A stretch of DNA of 64,000 bases from Variovorax sp. WS11 (GTDB taxonomy: Bacteria; Pseudomonadota; Gammaproteobacteria; Burkholderiales; Burkholderiaceae_C): positions 1,240,001 through 1,304,000 of the forward strand of contig NZ_JAAGOW010000005.1 in NCBI RefSeq assembly GCF_010499245.1, read 5' to 3'. Positions 27,647 to 36,993 of the stretch are shown one piece after another. Every line of letters starts with the position of its first letter. The stretch's first letter is position 1. A program made the position numbers and the translations under genes. The notes below the pieces were generated by a model, which saw only the letters and a list, made by a program, of their open reading frames with translations, did no database searches and had not been told where the DNA came from.

Positions 27647-27916
27647 ATGCCCGAAGACTTCATGCTGATGCGCGCCTTGCGGCACGGCGGCCAGGGCCCC
27701 ATCGCGCCCGGCGCCAGACCTTCTCTGATCTGAGCGGCTTGTAGGGACTGCGACCACAAAGGCCATGACACCCAGGCGGAGCTTCCGTCGAGTGCCCGAC
27801 GATGGCTTCGGATCCCCACGCAAAGTAGCATCAAGTTCTGAGCTCCTTGATCGGCTACGGCCGCGCCGGCGGCCGAAGCGGCTCCTGTCGTAAATCGGCG
27901 CGCGGCCGGTCTGAGA

Positions 27917-30900
27917 TCACCCAACCATCTCGAGATCGAGCTGGGCTTCGAATTCCGGCAGCGGCACCGGTTTGCTGAACAGATAGCCCTGGAACAGGGT
28001 GCAGCGATGCTTCTCGAGAAAGGCGAGTTGCTGCCGCGTTTCAACGCCTTCGGCCACGACCTCCAACTCCAGGTTGCGCGCCATGCCGATGATGGTCTGG
28101 ATGACCAATTCGACCTTGGGATCGACGCCGATGTTCTGGACGAAGGACTTGTCGACCTTGATCTGGTTCAGCGGGAGCTGCGTCATGTAGGACAACGACG
28201 AATAGCCGGTGCCGAAATCGTCCAGCGAGAAGCGCACGCCCATCGCAGCGAGCGATTTCATCTTCTCGATGGTGTCTGCCACGTTGTCCTGCACGAGGCT
28301 TTCGGTCAGTTCGAGCTTGAGTCGCCTCGGGTCGGCGCCCGTTCGGCTGAGTACTTCCCGGACCTGCTGCACGAAATCGCTTTCGCGGAACTGCCGCGCA
28401 CTGACGTTGACGGCCAGCTCCAAGTCTCGGCTTCCCGGGTGATGACTCCAGCGCTCCAGCCGCTGGCACGCAGTCTCCAGAACCCACAGGCCCAGCGGCA
28501 CGATCAGCCCGGTTTCTTCGGCCAGGTCGATGAAGTTGAGAGGCGGCACCATGCCTCGCGCCGGGTGCTGCCATCGCAGCAGGACTTCCGCGCCCACGAT
28601 CTGGCCTGCCGATGTCACCTGGCTCTGGTAGTGCAGCAGGAACTGATCGCCCGCCAGCGCGCAGCGCAACTCGCTTTCGAGCGTCGCGCGAGCCGTGATC
28701 GTGGCCTGCATCGCCGCCTCGAAGAAACGCATGGTGTTGCCGCCGGCGGTCTTGGCGTAGTACATGGCAATGTCGGCCTGCTTCAGCAGGGCTTCGAGCG
28801 ACTGCTGCTGGCCGTCGAAGAGCGTGGCGCCCACGCTGCAGGTGCCGTGGTACTGCAGGGCGCCAAGCAGATAGGTTTGGCCGAGTTCGGCGAGTATCGT
28901 CTCGCCGACGGCCGCGGTCTGCCGCAACGCCACCTCCGGGTCTTCGCCGAGGCTTTGCAGCATCAGCACGAACTCGTCGCCGCCGAGACGGGCAAGCGTG
29001 TCGCCATCGCGCGTACTGGCGTTGAGCCGCGCCGCCACCTGCTTGAGCAGGACGTTGCCCGTCTCGTGGCCATGGGCGTCGTTGACCCGTTTGAAGTTGT
29101 CCAGATCCAGAAACAGCAGGGCGCCGTGGCGGCCATGTCGTGCGTGGGCCTCGATGGCCCCCTCGAGCCGATTCAGCAAGAGCCGGCGATTGGGAAGGCC
29201 CGTGAGAACGTCATAGAACGCCAGGTGCTCGATCTCCCGGGCTGCCAGCTTGGTATCGGTGATGTTGCGCAGGATGACGATGAAGCGCGGTTCCGCTTCC
29301 TCTTCGAGGCACTTGCGCGACACCGAAATTTCGAACCATGTCGCTCCCTGCGCGGCGGGACGCTCGAACTGGCGGCCTCGTGAAAAGCCCACCGCATGGG
29401 CTTCGTGAAGCGCTGCCATCACCTCGGCCGCGCCCTGTGCGGGCAGGAGCTCGTCCAGCAGCCTGCCGATGGGGTCCTGGGCTTCGACGACGGCGGGCGT
29501 GGCGCGCGACGCATGGAACAGATGGCAACGCCCATCCAGCCCGGCCTCCAGCAGCAGGTCTGGCAGCGCGTCCAGTGTCGCCTGCAACTGCGCCTTGCTT
29601 TCCACGATGGCGGCGGTATGCCGCCTTTTCTCGGTGACGTCGCGATACACGCACACGAGCCCGCCGTCGGGTGTGCGGCTTCTGATGCAGACGATGATCT
29701 GGCCGCCGGGCAGGACGATCTCGTGTTCGCCCTGCGCCCCGCTGGGCAGCGCCGGCTCCGCGGGGCCCCGCGCATGGCGCTGGCTATTGGGAGCCCCGCG
29801 GCCTTGGCGTTCTGCCGTCTGGTCGATGACGCGCTGAATGGGCAGACCCGAAGCGATCGTCGCCTCGGCGCCGGGAAAGATCTCGAGGAAGCGTCGGTTC
29901 CAAGACACGATGCGATCTTGCGAATCGAGTAGCGCGAAGCCATCCACCATGGACTCCAGCGCCTGGTCCAATGTCGATTTGGAGCGAACCAGCTCGATGC
30001 GGGAGCGCCATTGGCGCCGCAGTTGGAGATGAGCGAAGCCACTGACCAGCAGGATCATCAGCGCAAAGGCCAGCGCCGTTCCCAGGATGAACAGGCGCTG
30101 CGTGCGCCAGTCTTCCAGCACGAAACTGAGCGGGATGCTCGCGACGATCAGCAAATTCCGGTGCAGCGTGGGGCGCGCCACCACAATGGCTTGCTCCCCG
30201 CTCAGGCGCGCGGCCATTCGCATGGCGCGCCCGTCGCTCGTCTGCTCGCTCAGTGCCGGCAGGATGACCCGGCCCGAGAGATCCTCGCGCGCTGGCACGC
30301 TGGCCAGCAACGGCCCGGCATCGCGCTCCAGCGTGATCTGCAGCCCCTTGATGTCGGTGCCTTGCGTGAGGATCGTGATCAGCAGGGGGATTGGCACTTC
30401 CGCCACGGCCACGATCTTGCTGCCGTCGGCAAGCCGAACGCTGCGTGCAAAGTAGAGCACCTTCTGCGAGCTGGACTGGCTGACCGCCGGCGTACTGATG
30501 GCCAACGTCGAGACGGACTGTGCCGCAACGCGCTCCAGGAACTCAGGCGGCACGTGCACAACCAGCTTGTCTCGCCGTCGATCGGAAGACGACAGCAGGG
30601 CACCGTCCGGCCGCAGAAGGGCCACGTGCCGCACCAGCAGATTCTGGCGCACGACCGCATCCAGCAACTGCAAGGCGTCGGGTCTGAGTGCGTCAGCCGC
30701 CACCGTTGCTGCTGTGGACGACTGCAGAACTTGTCCCTGGACGGCGAGGAGCATATCGATGCCGAGCAGGCCGCGATTGAGCGCGGCTTCCGATCCGCTC
30801 ACGAATCGCATCGCCAGGCTCTCGCTGTCGGAGATCGCCTTCTTGCGCATTTCCCATGTCATGACGGTGGCGCTCGAAAGGATCCCGAGGAGAAACAGCG

Positions 30901-30952
30901 TCGCCACCCCGTAGATGAATGCCGTGGTGCGGCGGGGCAGGCGCCTGTTCAC
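27917..30952 (-). CDS. Membrane-bound PAS-GGDEF-EAL protein (c-di-GMP turnover)
   Basis: A 1011-residue protein from the GTG at 30952, which overlaps the stop of the upstream binding-protein gene by 4 bases. It has a membrane helix (about 10-32), a periplasmic sensor domain, a second helix (about 290-310), two PAS domains, GGDEF (DVLTGLPNRRLLLNRLEGAI, RLGGDEF) and EAL (RWQHPARGMVPP, NVSARQF, LDDFGTGYSSLSYM, VDKSFVQNI, AEGVET). The EAL triplet reads EVL, a common variant that keeps the metal-binding Glu. Both activities look possible. Coupling to a TRAP-type binding protein suggests that the ligand-loaded binding protein signals to its periplasmic domain. Confidence 0.93.
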   Translation of the reverse strand: MNRRLPRRTTAFIYGVATLFLLGILSSATVMTWEMRKKAISDSESLAMRFVSGSEAALNRGLLGIDMLLAVQGQVLQSSTAATVAADALRPDALQLLDAVVRQNLLVRHVALLRPDGALLSSSDRRRDKLVVHVPPEFLERVAAQSVSTLAISTPAVSQSSSQKVLYFARSVRLADGSKIVAVAEVPIPLLITILTQGTDIKGLQITLERDAGPLLASVPAREDLSGRVILPALSEQTSDGRAMRMAARLSGEQAIVVARPTLHRNLLIVASIPLSFVLEDWRTQRLFILGTALAFALMILLVSGFAHLQLRRQWRSRIELVRSKSTLDQALESMVDGFALLDSQDRIVSWNRRFLEIFPGAEATIASGLPIQRVIDQTAERQGRGAPNSQRHARGPAEPALPSGAQGEHEIVLPGGQIIVCIRSRTPDGGLVCVYRDVTEKRRHTAAIVESKAQLQATLDALPDLLLEAGLDGRCHLFHASRATPAVVEAQDPIGRLLDELLPAQGAAEVMAALHEAHAVGFSRGRQFERPAAQGATWFEISVSRKCLEEEAEPRFIVILRNITDTKLAAREIEHLAFYDVLTGLPNRRLLLNRLEGAIEAHARHGRHGALLFLDLDNFKRVNDAHGHETGNVLLKQVAARLNASTRDGDTLARLGGDEFVLMLQSLGEDPEVALRQTAAVGETILAELGQTYLLGALQYHGTCSVGATLFDGQQQSLEALLKQADIAMYYAKTAGGNTMRFFEAAMQATITARATLESELRCALAGDQFLLHYQSQVTSAGQIVGAEVLLRWQHPARGMVPPLNFIDLAEETGLIVPLGLWVLETACQRLERWSHHPGSRDLELAVNVSARQFRESDFVQQVREVLSRTGADPRRLKLELTESLVQDNVADTIEKMKSLAAMGVRFSLDDFGTGYSSLSYMTQLPLNQIKVDKSFVQNIGVDPKVELVIQTIIGMARNLELEVVAEGVETRQQLAFLEKHRCTLFQGYLFSKPVPLPEFEAQLDLEMVG

Positions 30953-32031
30953 TGTGCCGGCGCCTTGATTCCCGTCACCGGTCCGACGGTCTGTGTCCAT
31001 ACCTGCGCGCAGAGGGAGCCGCAGCGCTGCAGCCACCCGGCCAATACCTTCGTCGCGAAGATCTCCCGCCCGCGCCGTTGATCTTCTGCGGAGGGACGCG
31101 CCTCGACCATCGCGCCCTTCCTGTCGCGTGTGCATGCGGGCGCGCCGGTGTTGCACGCCACTCCCTCACTGGTCTCGCGCTCCGACTCGGTCCAGACAGC
31201 GGCCTCGAGCTTCGGAAGCTCGCTTCGCAACAGCGTTTTCAGATCCGCCGGCAGCGCATTCCAGGCCTCCTTGTTCGCGCCGAAGATCGCAAGCCCCCAG
31301 TTGATGGGCATCGTGTAGATCGAGCTGGTGACGCGATGCAGCCCCAGGGTGTTGCCGGACATCGCGCCGGTGATCGCGCAGTCCGTGTTGCCCGAGTTCA
31401 TGTTCGACATGAGTTCCGCGAACTCGGTGAAGACTGGCGTGCCGTTCAGCGCCCGGACGAAGTCGGCCTGCGCGGCACCCGAGACGCGGATGCGCCGGCC
31501 CGCCAGGTCGGTCAAATGCTTCACCTGCTGCTTGCAGAAGACGACCTGCGCCGGATAGACATAGATCGCGAGCAGTTCCACGTCGTGACGTTCGCGCAAG
31601 GTGCGCTCAAGGTACGGACGGAATGCGCCGACGACACGCCGCAGCGATGGCATGTCCGGATTCAGGCCTGCCAGGTCCGGCGCCCCCAGCTCGGGATGGT
31701 CGTTGGAGATCTGGCTCAGCAGCGCCGTGCCGAATGGGACCACTCCCAGCTTCATGAGGTTGAGCATTTCCGGCCCGGGAACACCCGCCTGGTTGAACGG
31801 AACGATGCTTGCGCTGTACTTGCCGCCGCTCAGGCGGGCCAGCTCCTGGTTCCAGAAGGGCTCTTCGTGCAGTGTGTATTGGCTCACGCTGGCGAGGCCG
31901 CCGACGACGCGAAGCCGCTGCGCAGATGCAGCCTGCGCGGCAGCGCTCGCCGGCACGAGGCTGAGCCCCAGCGCGCCGAAGTAAACCAGAAGCGTGCATC
32001 GTCGGTAGAGCGTGCCGTTGCGTAGAGCCAT
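30949..32031 (-). CDS. TRAP-type (DctP-like) periplasmic solute-binding protein
   Basis: A 360-residue protein with a signal peptide (LLVYFGALGLSLVPASAAAQ) and the DctP/TAXI-type core: EPFWNQELARLSGGKYSASI, GVVPFGTALLSQISNDHPEL, the QVVFCKQQVKHLTDLAGRRI hinge, and SNMNSGNTDCAITGAMSGN. No TRAP membrane subunits (DctQ/DctM) are nearby. Its gene instead overlaps a GGDEF-EAL gene by 4 bases, so it probably acts as a periplasmic sensor rather than a transport receptor. An alternative start at 32049 adds six residues. Confidence 0.87.
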   Translation of the reverse strand: MALRNGTLYRRCTLLVYFGALGLSLVPASAAAQAASAQRLRVVGGLASVSQYTLHEEPFWNQELARLSGGKYSASIVPFNQAGVPGPEMLNLMKLGVVPFGTALLSQISNDHPELGAPDLAGLNPDMPSLRRVVGAFRPYLERTLRERHDVELLAIYVYPAQVVFCKQQVKHLTDLAGRRIRVSGAAQADFVRALNGTPVFTEFAELMSNMNSGNTDCAITGAMSGNTLGLHRVTSSIYTMPINWGLAIFGANKEAWNALPADLKTLLRSELPKLEAAVWTESERETSEGVACNTGAPACTRDRKGAMVEARPSAEDQRRGREIFATKVLAGWLQRCGSLCAQVWTQTVGPVTGIKAPAQ

Positions 32032-32317
32032 GGCGAAATGATGGTGCAATTCGAGCGTCTGTGACCAGCTCTTCTTGCAGAGCCGCGTGCGTTTCTTGCA
32101 GAGGTGTATTGCAGCGGCCTCATGCAGGCTCGCATTGGCTACGTCTCGGCGTCGGGGCCGACACCAGGTGTAGCGTCTCTCCTACGATCTTCTTTCCGAA
32201 GCGGATGGGTCGTGTCTGCTCACCGGCCGCGCTTGATGGTCCACGATTACCGAGAAAGTTCTAACGCGCGTCTGGACTCTCAAGTCGATGATTGCACTGT
32301 CGGTCAGAGTTGACACA

Positions 32318-32530
32318 TTCAAGCTTTCCGAGAATCGCATTTGCGCGACAGCCCGTTGGGGCGGCGTGGTCGCCCGCGGCGGCCGACTCGACCTCGGCCG
32401 GGATTTCGGGGCTTGGGGCATCTACGGCTACGGCTCGGCCCATTCGATCACCGGCAGGCATGTGACGACCAACAGCCGCTACGAACTCGGCGGCGGCGTG
32501 TACCTACCCCCCTCGCGCAGCGGGAGCTCC
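32318..32530 (+). pseudogene. Possible remnant of a BcsC-like outer-membrane beta-barrel
   Basis: One frame reads RWGGVVARGGRLDLGRDFGA, then WGIYGYGSAHSITGRHVTTN and SRYELGGGVYLPPSR. This resembles the C-terminal barrel of cellulose-synthase subunit BcsC (GxxxTGxNVxxNxxxELGxGxY). It has no start or proper end and runs into a GA-dinucleotide run (32544-32559). The rest of the 570-base gap 32050-32618 shows nothing recognisable. Confidence 0.35.
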
Positions 32531-32618
32531 TCGCTCACAGCTCGAGAGAGAGAGAGAGACGGCGCACCCCAGCGCGTGCATGATGGCGACGCGCAACCCA
32601 TGAGAAGGAGAAGAGCCC

Positions 32619-34080
32619 ATGTCTTCCACCGATTTCGAGTCGATGTTCGATTTCGCGCCCATGTCGCTGTGGCTTGAAGACTACAGCGGACTCAAACGGC
32701 TTTTCGAGGCGTGGCGTGGTGACGGTGTCGTCAATCTGATGGAACACCTGAATGCCGAGCCGCAGCGCGTGCGCGAATGCATGGCACAGCTGCGGGTGCT
32801 GAGCGTCAACCAGAGCACGCTCACGATGCTCGGCGCCGCGAGCCAGGCGTAGCTCCTGTCGCGACTCGATAGCGTCTTTCGTGACGACATGACCGCTTCG
32901 GTGGTCTATGAGCTGGACCAGCTGTGGCGCGAGAATCTCTGCTTCGACAACCAGACCGTCAACTACGCCCTGGACGGTCGCAGGCTCGATGTGCACGTAC
33001 GCGTACGGGTGCTGCCCGGATACGAAGCGTCATGGGATCGCGTGCTGGTCTCCCTGGACGACGTCACCGCGCGCGTGCGCGCCGATCGGCTGCGCCTGGA
33101 GAGCGAGCGCTATGCGCGCGGCCTGTTCGACCATTCTCCGGTGTCGTTGTGGGTGGAAGATTTCAGTGCCGTGAAGGCCTTGCTCGACGATGTACGAGCG
33201 CGAGGCATCAGAGACTTCGCGACCTTCATCAAGGTGCATCCTGAATTCGTGACGCGCTGCATGCGCGAAATCCGCGTGGTCGATGTCAACCGCGAAACCC
33301 TGCGCATGTTCGGCGCAACCGACAAGGCCACGCTGCTGGAGAACATCGCGCACATCTTTCGCAACGAGATGCATGACTCCTTCGCCGAGCAGTTGCAGGA
33401 CCTGTGGGAAGGCAAGACTCAGCAGCAGCGGGAGGTCGTCAACTACTCGCTGTCGGGCGACCTGGGTCAATATCCACATGCAGTTCGCCGTGCTGGAAGA
33501 CCGGCTCGCGACCTGGGACCTCGTGCTGGTTTCGCTGGTCGACATCACCGCGAGGAAGAAGGCAGAGGCCTACCTCGAATACCTGGGCAAGCACGACGTG
33601 TTGACGCAGCTGCGCAACCGCACCTACTACACGGAAGAGCTCAATCGGCTTTCGCGCAAGGGCCCATGGCCGGTCTCGGTGCTGGCGATCGACCTGAACG
33701 GCTTGAAGCCGGTCAACGACGAGGAAGGCCATGCGGCCGGCGACGCGCTGCTGCGCCGCGTGGGCGAGGTGCTGAGCAAAGCGGTCGACGCGCCGGGCTG
33801 GCCCGCACGCACCGGCGGGGACGAGTTCGCCGTCGTGCTGCCGAAGACCGACGAGCGCGCTGCAGAGGCGACGCGCGAGCGCATCGTCTCGATGCTCGAC
33901 CTCAACAACCAGTTTTACGCCGGACAAAGCGGGCATGTTTTGAAGCTGGCCATCGGCCTGGCGACCTGCGAGGCTGGCGAGCAGCTGGATGGCGCGCTGC
34001 AGCGCGCGGACCGGGCCATGTACGAAGACAAGGCCAACAACTACCGCGAGCACGACGGCGAGCGCCGCAACAAGCGATGA
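32619..34080 (+). pseudogene. Diguanylate cyclase with tandem PAS-like domains, broken by a stop and a frameshift
   Basis: A first PAS-like repeat (FDFAPMSLWLEDYSGLKRLF) is cut by an amber codon at 32850-32852 (ASQA-stop-LLSRLDSVFR). The aligned position in the second repeat (ATDKATLLENIAHIFR) is a sense codon. The second repeat runs to GDL at about 33465, where one extra G in a run of three shifts the frame; the reading resumes as VNIHMQFAVLEDRLATWDLV. The GGDEF domain (HDVLTQLRNRTYYTEEL, RTGGDEFAVV) then stays intact to the stop at 34080. The ATG at 32619 follows AGGAGAAGAGCC. Two independent lesions make a true pseudogene likely. Confidence 0.85.
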
Positions 34081-34174
34081 AGCAAGGAGTGCCTCGTTTT
34101 CAGTGAACAATAGGGGCTGTAACTGAATGTCCGCGCGCCCGTGACTCTTTTGCGCACTTCCATCACTGTCCATC

Positions 34175-35863
34175 ATGCCCAGTCGCACCCTAGCCGGCCA
34201 TCTCAAGACGTGCGATGGACAGATTCTCTGGGCCAACGAGGATGCGCACAGCCTGCTTGGCTTCCCGCTGGGCGCGCTGGCCGACATGCCGTTGGGCGAC
34301 GTGCTGCCGCGCGGGCCGCAGACGAAGGCCGATTCCGAGATGGGGCCATCCGCGGACATGCAGGTCCCCGCGCGTGGCGCGATCGACGTCCACCGCGTTG
34401 CGCTGCGTGCCCACCACGGACGCAGCATCCTGGTGGACATGCGTGGCGAGCGCATGGACGATCGCTGCATCCTGTGGACGTTCGGCCTGGCGGCACAAGG
34501 CCTGCGGGGCGAGCGACTCGACACGCTGTCGCGCCATGACGCCCTCACCCGGCTGCCGAACCGCATTCCCTCGATCGAAGAACTGGGCCGGACACCCCAT
34601 GCACATGACAGCGATCCACACCGCTTCCTGGCAGTCTTCTATCTGGACATCGACCGCTTTCGGGATGTCAACGACAGGTTCAGCCCCGCGGGAGGCGACG
34701 CGGTGCTGCGCGAGGTGGCCCGGCGTCTCAAGACGGCACTGCCGCCCGACGCGGTGGCGGCGCGGGTCGGCGGCGACGAGTTCGCGCTTGTGGTTTCCTT
34801 CACCAGCCGGCAGCAGTGCGAAGCACTGCTGCAGCAGCTGCTGGCCCGCCTGGCCCACCCCTACCGGCTGCAGGATCGATCGGCGCGCCTGCGCGTCAGC
34901 GCCGGCGTGGCGCTCATGGGACACGGCGAGCAGCCCACGGAGGTGATGCTGCAGCATGCCCAGCACGCGGTTTTCTTTGCCAAACGCGCAGGCGGCAGCC
35001 AGGTGCACTTCTTTGATGCTGCACAGGCCCTGGAGGAGCAGCAGGAGCAACTGATCCGCCAGCGCATCAAGGAAGGGCTGGTACGAAACGAGTTCGTCCT
35101 GGCCTACCAGCCCAAGGTGGATATGCAGCACGGCGTGGTCATCGGCTTCGAAGCGCTGATCCGCTGGCAGCATCCCGAACGGGGCTTGTTGCAGCCGGCC
35201 GCGTTCGTGCCTCTGATCGAGGACCACGAACTGGTGGAACAGATGGGGGACTGGGCCATCGGCGAGGCGGTTCGCCAGGCCGCGCAGTGGCTCGCGCTTG
35301 GCGTCAAAACCTCGGTCAGCGTCAACGTCAGCCCGCGCCATCTGCTGCGCCCCGACTTTATCGAGCGATTGACGTTGCACCTCGGGCGCTTCCCGCAGTT
35401 GCATACCGGCGTGCTGGAACTGGAGATCCTGGAAACCACAGCGATCAAGGACTTCGGCGCAGTTGCCGATTTCATCGGTGCCTGCAAGGAACTGGGCGTG
35501 CCCGTCACCATGGACGACTTCGGCACCGGCTACTCGTCGCTCACCTACCTGCGCCAACTGCCTGTGACTGCGCTCAAGCTGGACCAGTCCTTCGTGCGCG
35601 GCATGCTCGAGGATGCTGAAGATCGGGCCATCGTCGAGGGCATTCTCGTGATGGCGCGCGGCATGGAGCGCCAGGCCATCGCCGAGGGCGTGGAGTCTGC
35701 CGCCCACGGCGATGCGCTGATGGCGCTGGGCTGCACGCTGGGCCAGGGCTACGGTATCGCCAAGCCGCTGCCGGCCGATCAGGTCCCGGACTGGATCGCC
35801 GGTTTCGAGCGTGCGCCCCTCTGGCCCACGGCGGACAAAGGTCAAGAGGGGGTGACCGGCTAG
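34175..35863 (+). CDS. Cytoplasmic PAS-GGDEF-EAL protein
   Basis: A 562-residue protein without membrane segments. A short PAS-like N-terminus (TCDGQILWANEDAHSLLGF) is followed by GGDEF (DALTRLPNRIPSIEELG, FYLDIDRFRDVNDRF, RVGGDEF) at about 115-285 and EAL (FEALIRWQHPERGLLQP, NVSPRHLLRPDF, MDDFGTGYSSLTYLRQLPV, AEGVES) at about 300-550. All catalytic landmarks of both domains are present. It lies about 95 bases after the broken diguanylate cyclase on the same strand. The PNRIP segment in place of PNRxxF is slightly unusual. Confidence 0.92.
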   Translation: MPSRTLAGHLKTCDGQILWANEDAHSLLGFPLGALADMPLGDVLPRGPQTKADSEMGPSADMQVPARGAIDVHRVALRAHHGRSILVDMRGERMDDRCILWTFGLAAQGLRGERLDTLSRHDALTRLPNRIPSIEELGRTPHAHDSDPHRFLAVFYLDIDRFRDVNDRFSPAGGDAVLREVARRLKTALPPDAVAARVGGDEFALVVSFTSRQQCEALLQQLLARLAHPYRLQDRSARLRVSAGVALMGHGEQPTEVMLQHAQHAVFFAKRAGGSQVHFFDAAQALEEQQEQLIRQRIKEGLVRNEFVLAYQPKVDMQHGVVIGFEALIRWQHPERGLLQPAAFVPLIEDHELVEQMGDWAIGEAVRQAAQWLALGVKTSVSVNVSPRHLLRPDFIERLTLHLGRFPQLHTGVLELEILETTAIKDFGAVADFIGACKELGVPVTMDDFGTGYSSLTYLRQLPVTALKLDQSFVRGMLEDAEDRAIVEGILVMARGMERQAIAEGVESAAHGDALMALGCTLGQGYGIAKPLPADQVPDWIAGFERAPLWPTADKGQEGVTG

Positions 35864-36031
35864 GCGAGGATGCTTGTCCGATTTGGGATCCGTGCGGTGG
35901 CGACGCTGAGCGCTGTGCCCGCAAACCTGGATACCGACCTCGCGACCTTGGGCGATCTGGGCTCCTTCGTGAGGCACATGCTTGACAGCGCCCACATGAG
36001 ACGCTGCGGCAGCGCAGCCGGTGCCACGCGC

Positions 36032-36934
36032 TCACATTCCGCTGGCCAGCCGCTGCCGCTGCGCCGCGGCTAGCACCTCCTGCACGCACTCGCGCAGCGC
36101 CGCCAGCGGACGGCTCTCGTCCCCGGCCTTGCGCGTCACCAGCGAGAACTGCAGCACGGGCGCGCTGCGGCCCAGCCGCACGATGCGCACCGGGTACATG
36201 CGGCACAGGGCCGGGTCGGCAATCTGCAGGATCGAAACGCCCAGCCCGGCGCTGACCAGCGCAACGATGGCGGGCGCGCCGTCGAACTCCAACTCGCCGC
36301 GCCGCTCGCGCACGTACTGGTTGACGTAGCGCGCGGCCAGCGCGCCGGTGATGGTGGTGCGGTCGTAGCGAATCCATTCGTACTGACGGAACAGCGCAGC
36401 GATCGAACTCTCGGTGGCAGCGGGCGGCGCAACCAGTACCAGCTCGCGCCGCAGCATCGGGTGCCAGCTTAGCCGCGCCGATCCGCCGGATTGCGGCTGA
36501 CCCACCAGCGCGGCATCCAGCTCTCCGGCCTTGACGGCAGCCGTCAGGCCGGCGCTCTTGCCGCGTTCCAGGTGCAGTGACAGACCTGGGTAGCGCTCGC
36601 GCAGCAGCTTCAGCACGCCGGGCAGCAGCACCGGTTGCATCGACTCGATCACGCCCAGCCGCAGCTGGCCTTCGATGCGCACCGACGGCCGCTTGCGCAG
36701 TGCCTCCAGCTGGCCCAGCGCCTCGCGCATCAGCGCGCCGACCTCGTGTGCCAGCCGGGTCGGCCGCACCTGGAGGCCGGAGCGATCAAACAGCGGCTGG
36801 CCGAGCCAGGCTTCGAGTTGCTTCATCTGCATGCTGACGGCGCTGGGCGTCAGGTGTGCCTCGGCTGCGGCGGCGGCCAGGGTGCCGCCGCGCAGCACGG
36901 CGTCGAGGGTGGCGAAGGAATCGAGCTTCATCAA
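36032..36934 (-). CDS. LysR-family transcriptional regulator
   Basis: A 300-residue LysR protein with the N-terminal winged HTH (SFATLDAVLRGGTLAAAAAE, AHLTPSAVSMQMKQLEAWLG, QPLFDRSGLQVRPTRLA) and the substrate-binding effector domain (LRLGVIESMQPVLLPGVLKL). It is divergently transcribed from the dioxygenase-Bug-amidohydrolase-Bug-lyase operon and most likely controls it. A second Met at position 2 is an equally good start. Confidence 0.92.
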   Translation of the reverse strand: MMKLDSFATLDAVLRGGTLAAAAAEAHLTPSAVSMQMKQLEAWLGQPLFDRSGLQVRPTRLAHEVGALMREALGQLEALRKRPSVRIEGQLRLGVIESMQPVLLPGVLKLLRERYPGLSLHLERGKSAGLTAAVKAGELDAALVGQPQSGGSARLSWHPMLRRELVLVAPPAATESSIAALFRQYEWIRYDRTTITGALAARYVNQYVRERRGELEFDGAPAIVALVSAGLGVSILQIADPALCRMYPVRIVRLGRSAPVLQFSLVTRKAGDESRPLAALRECVQEVLAAAQRQRLASGM

Positions 36935-36993
36935 ATTTCCTTAGGAAAGAGGTGAAAGAACTTCGCTTTTATTTTGGCTCCTCCCCACCCACA

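Noticed and set aside
32544..32559. GA-dinucleotide run as a possible phase-variable tract
   Set aside because: Lies in a degraded stretch outside any functional reading frame; no gene whose expression it could plausibly switch.
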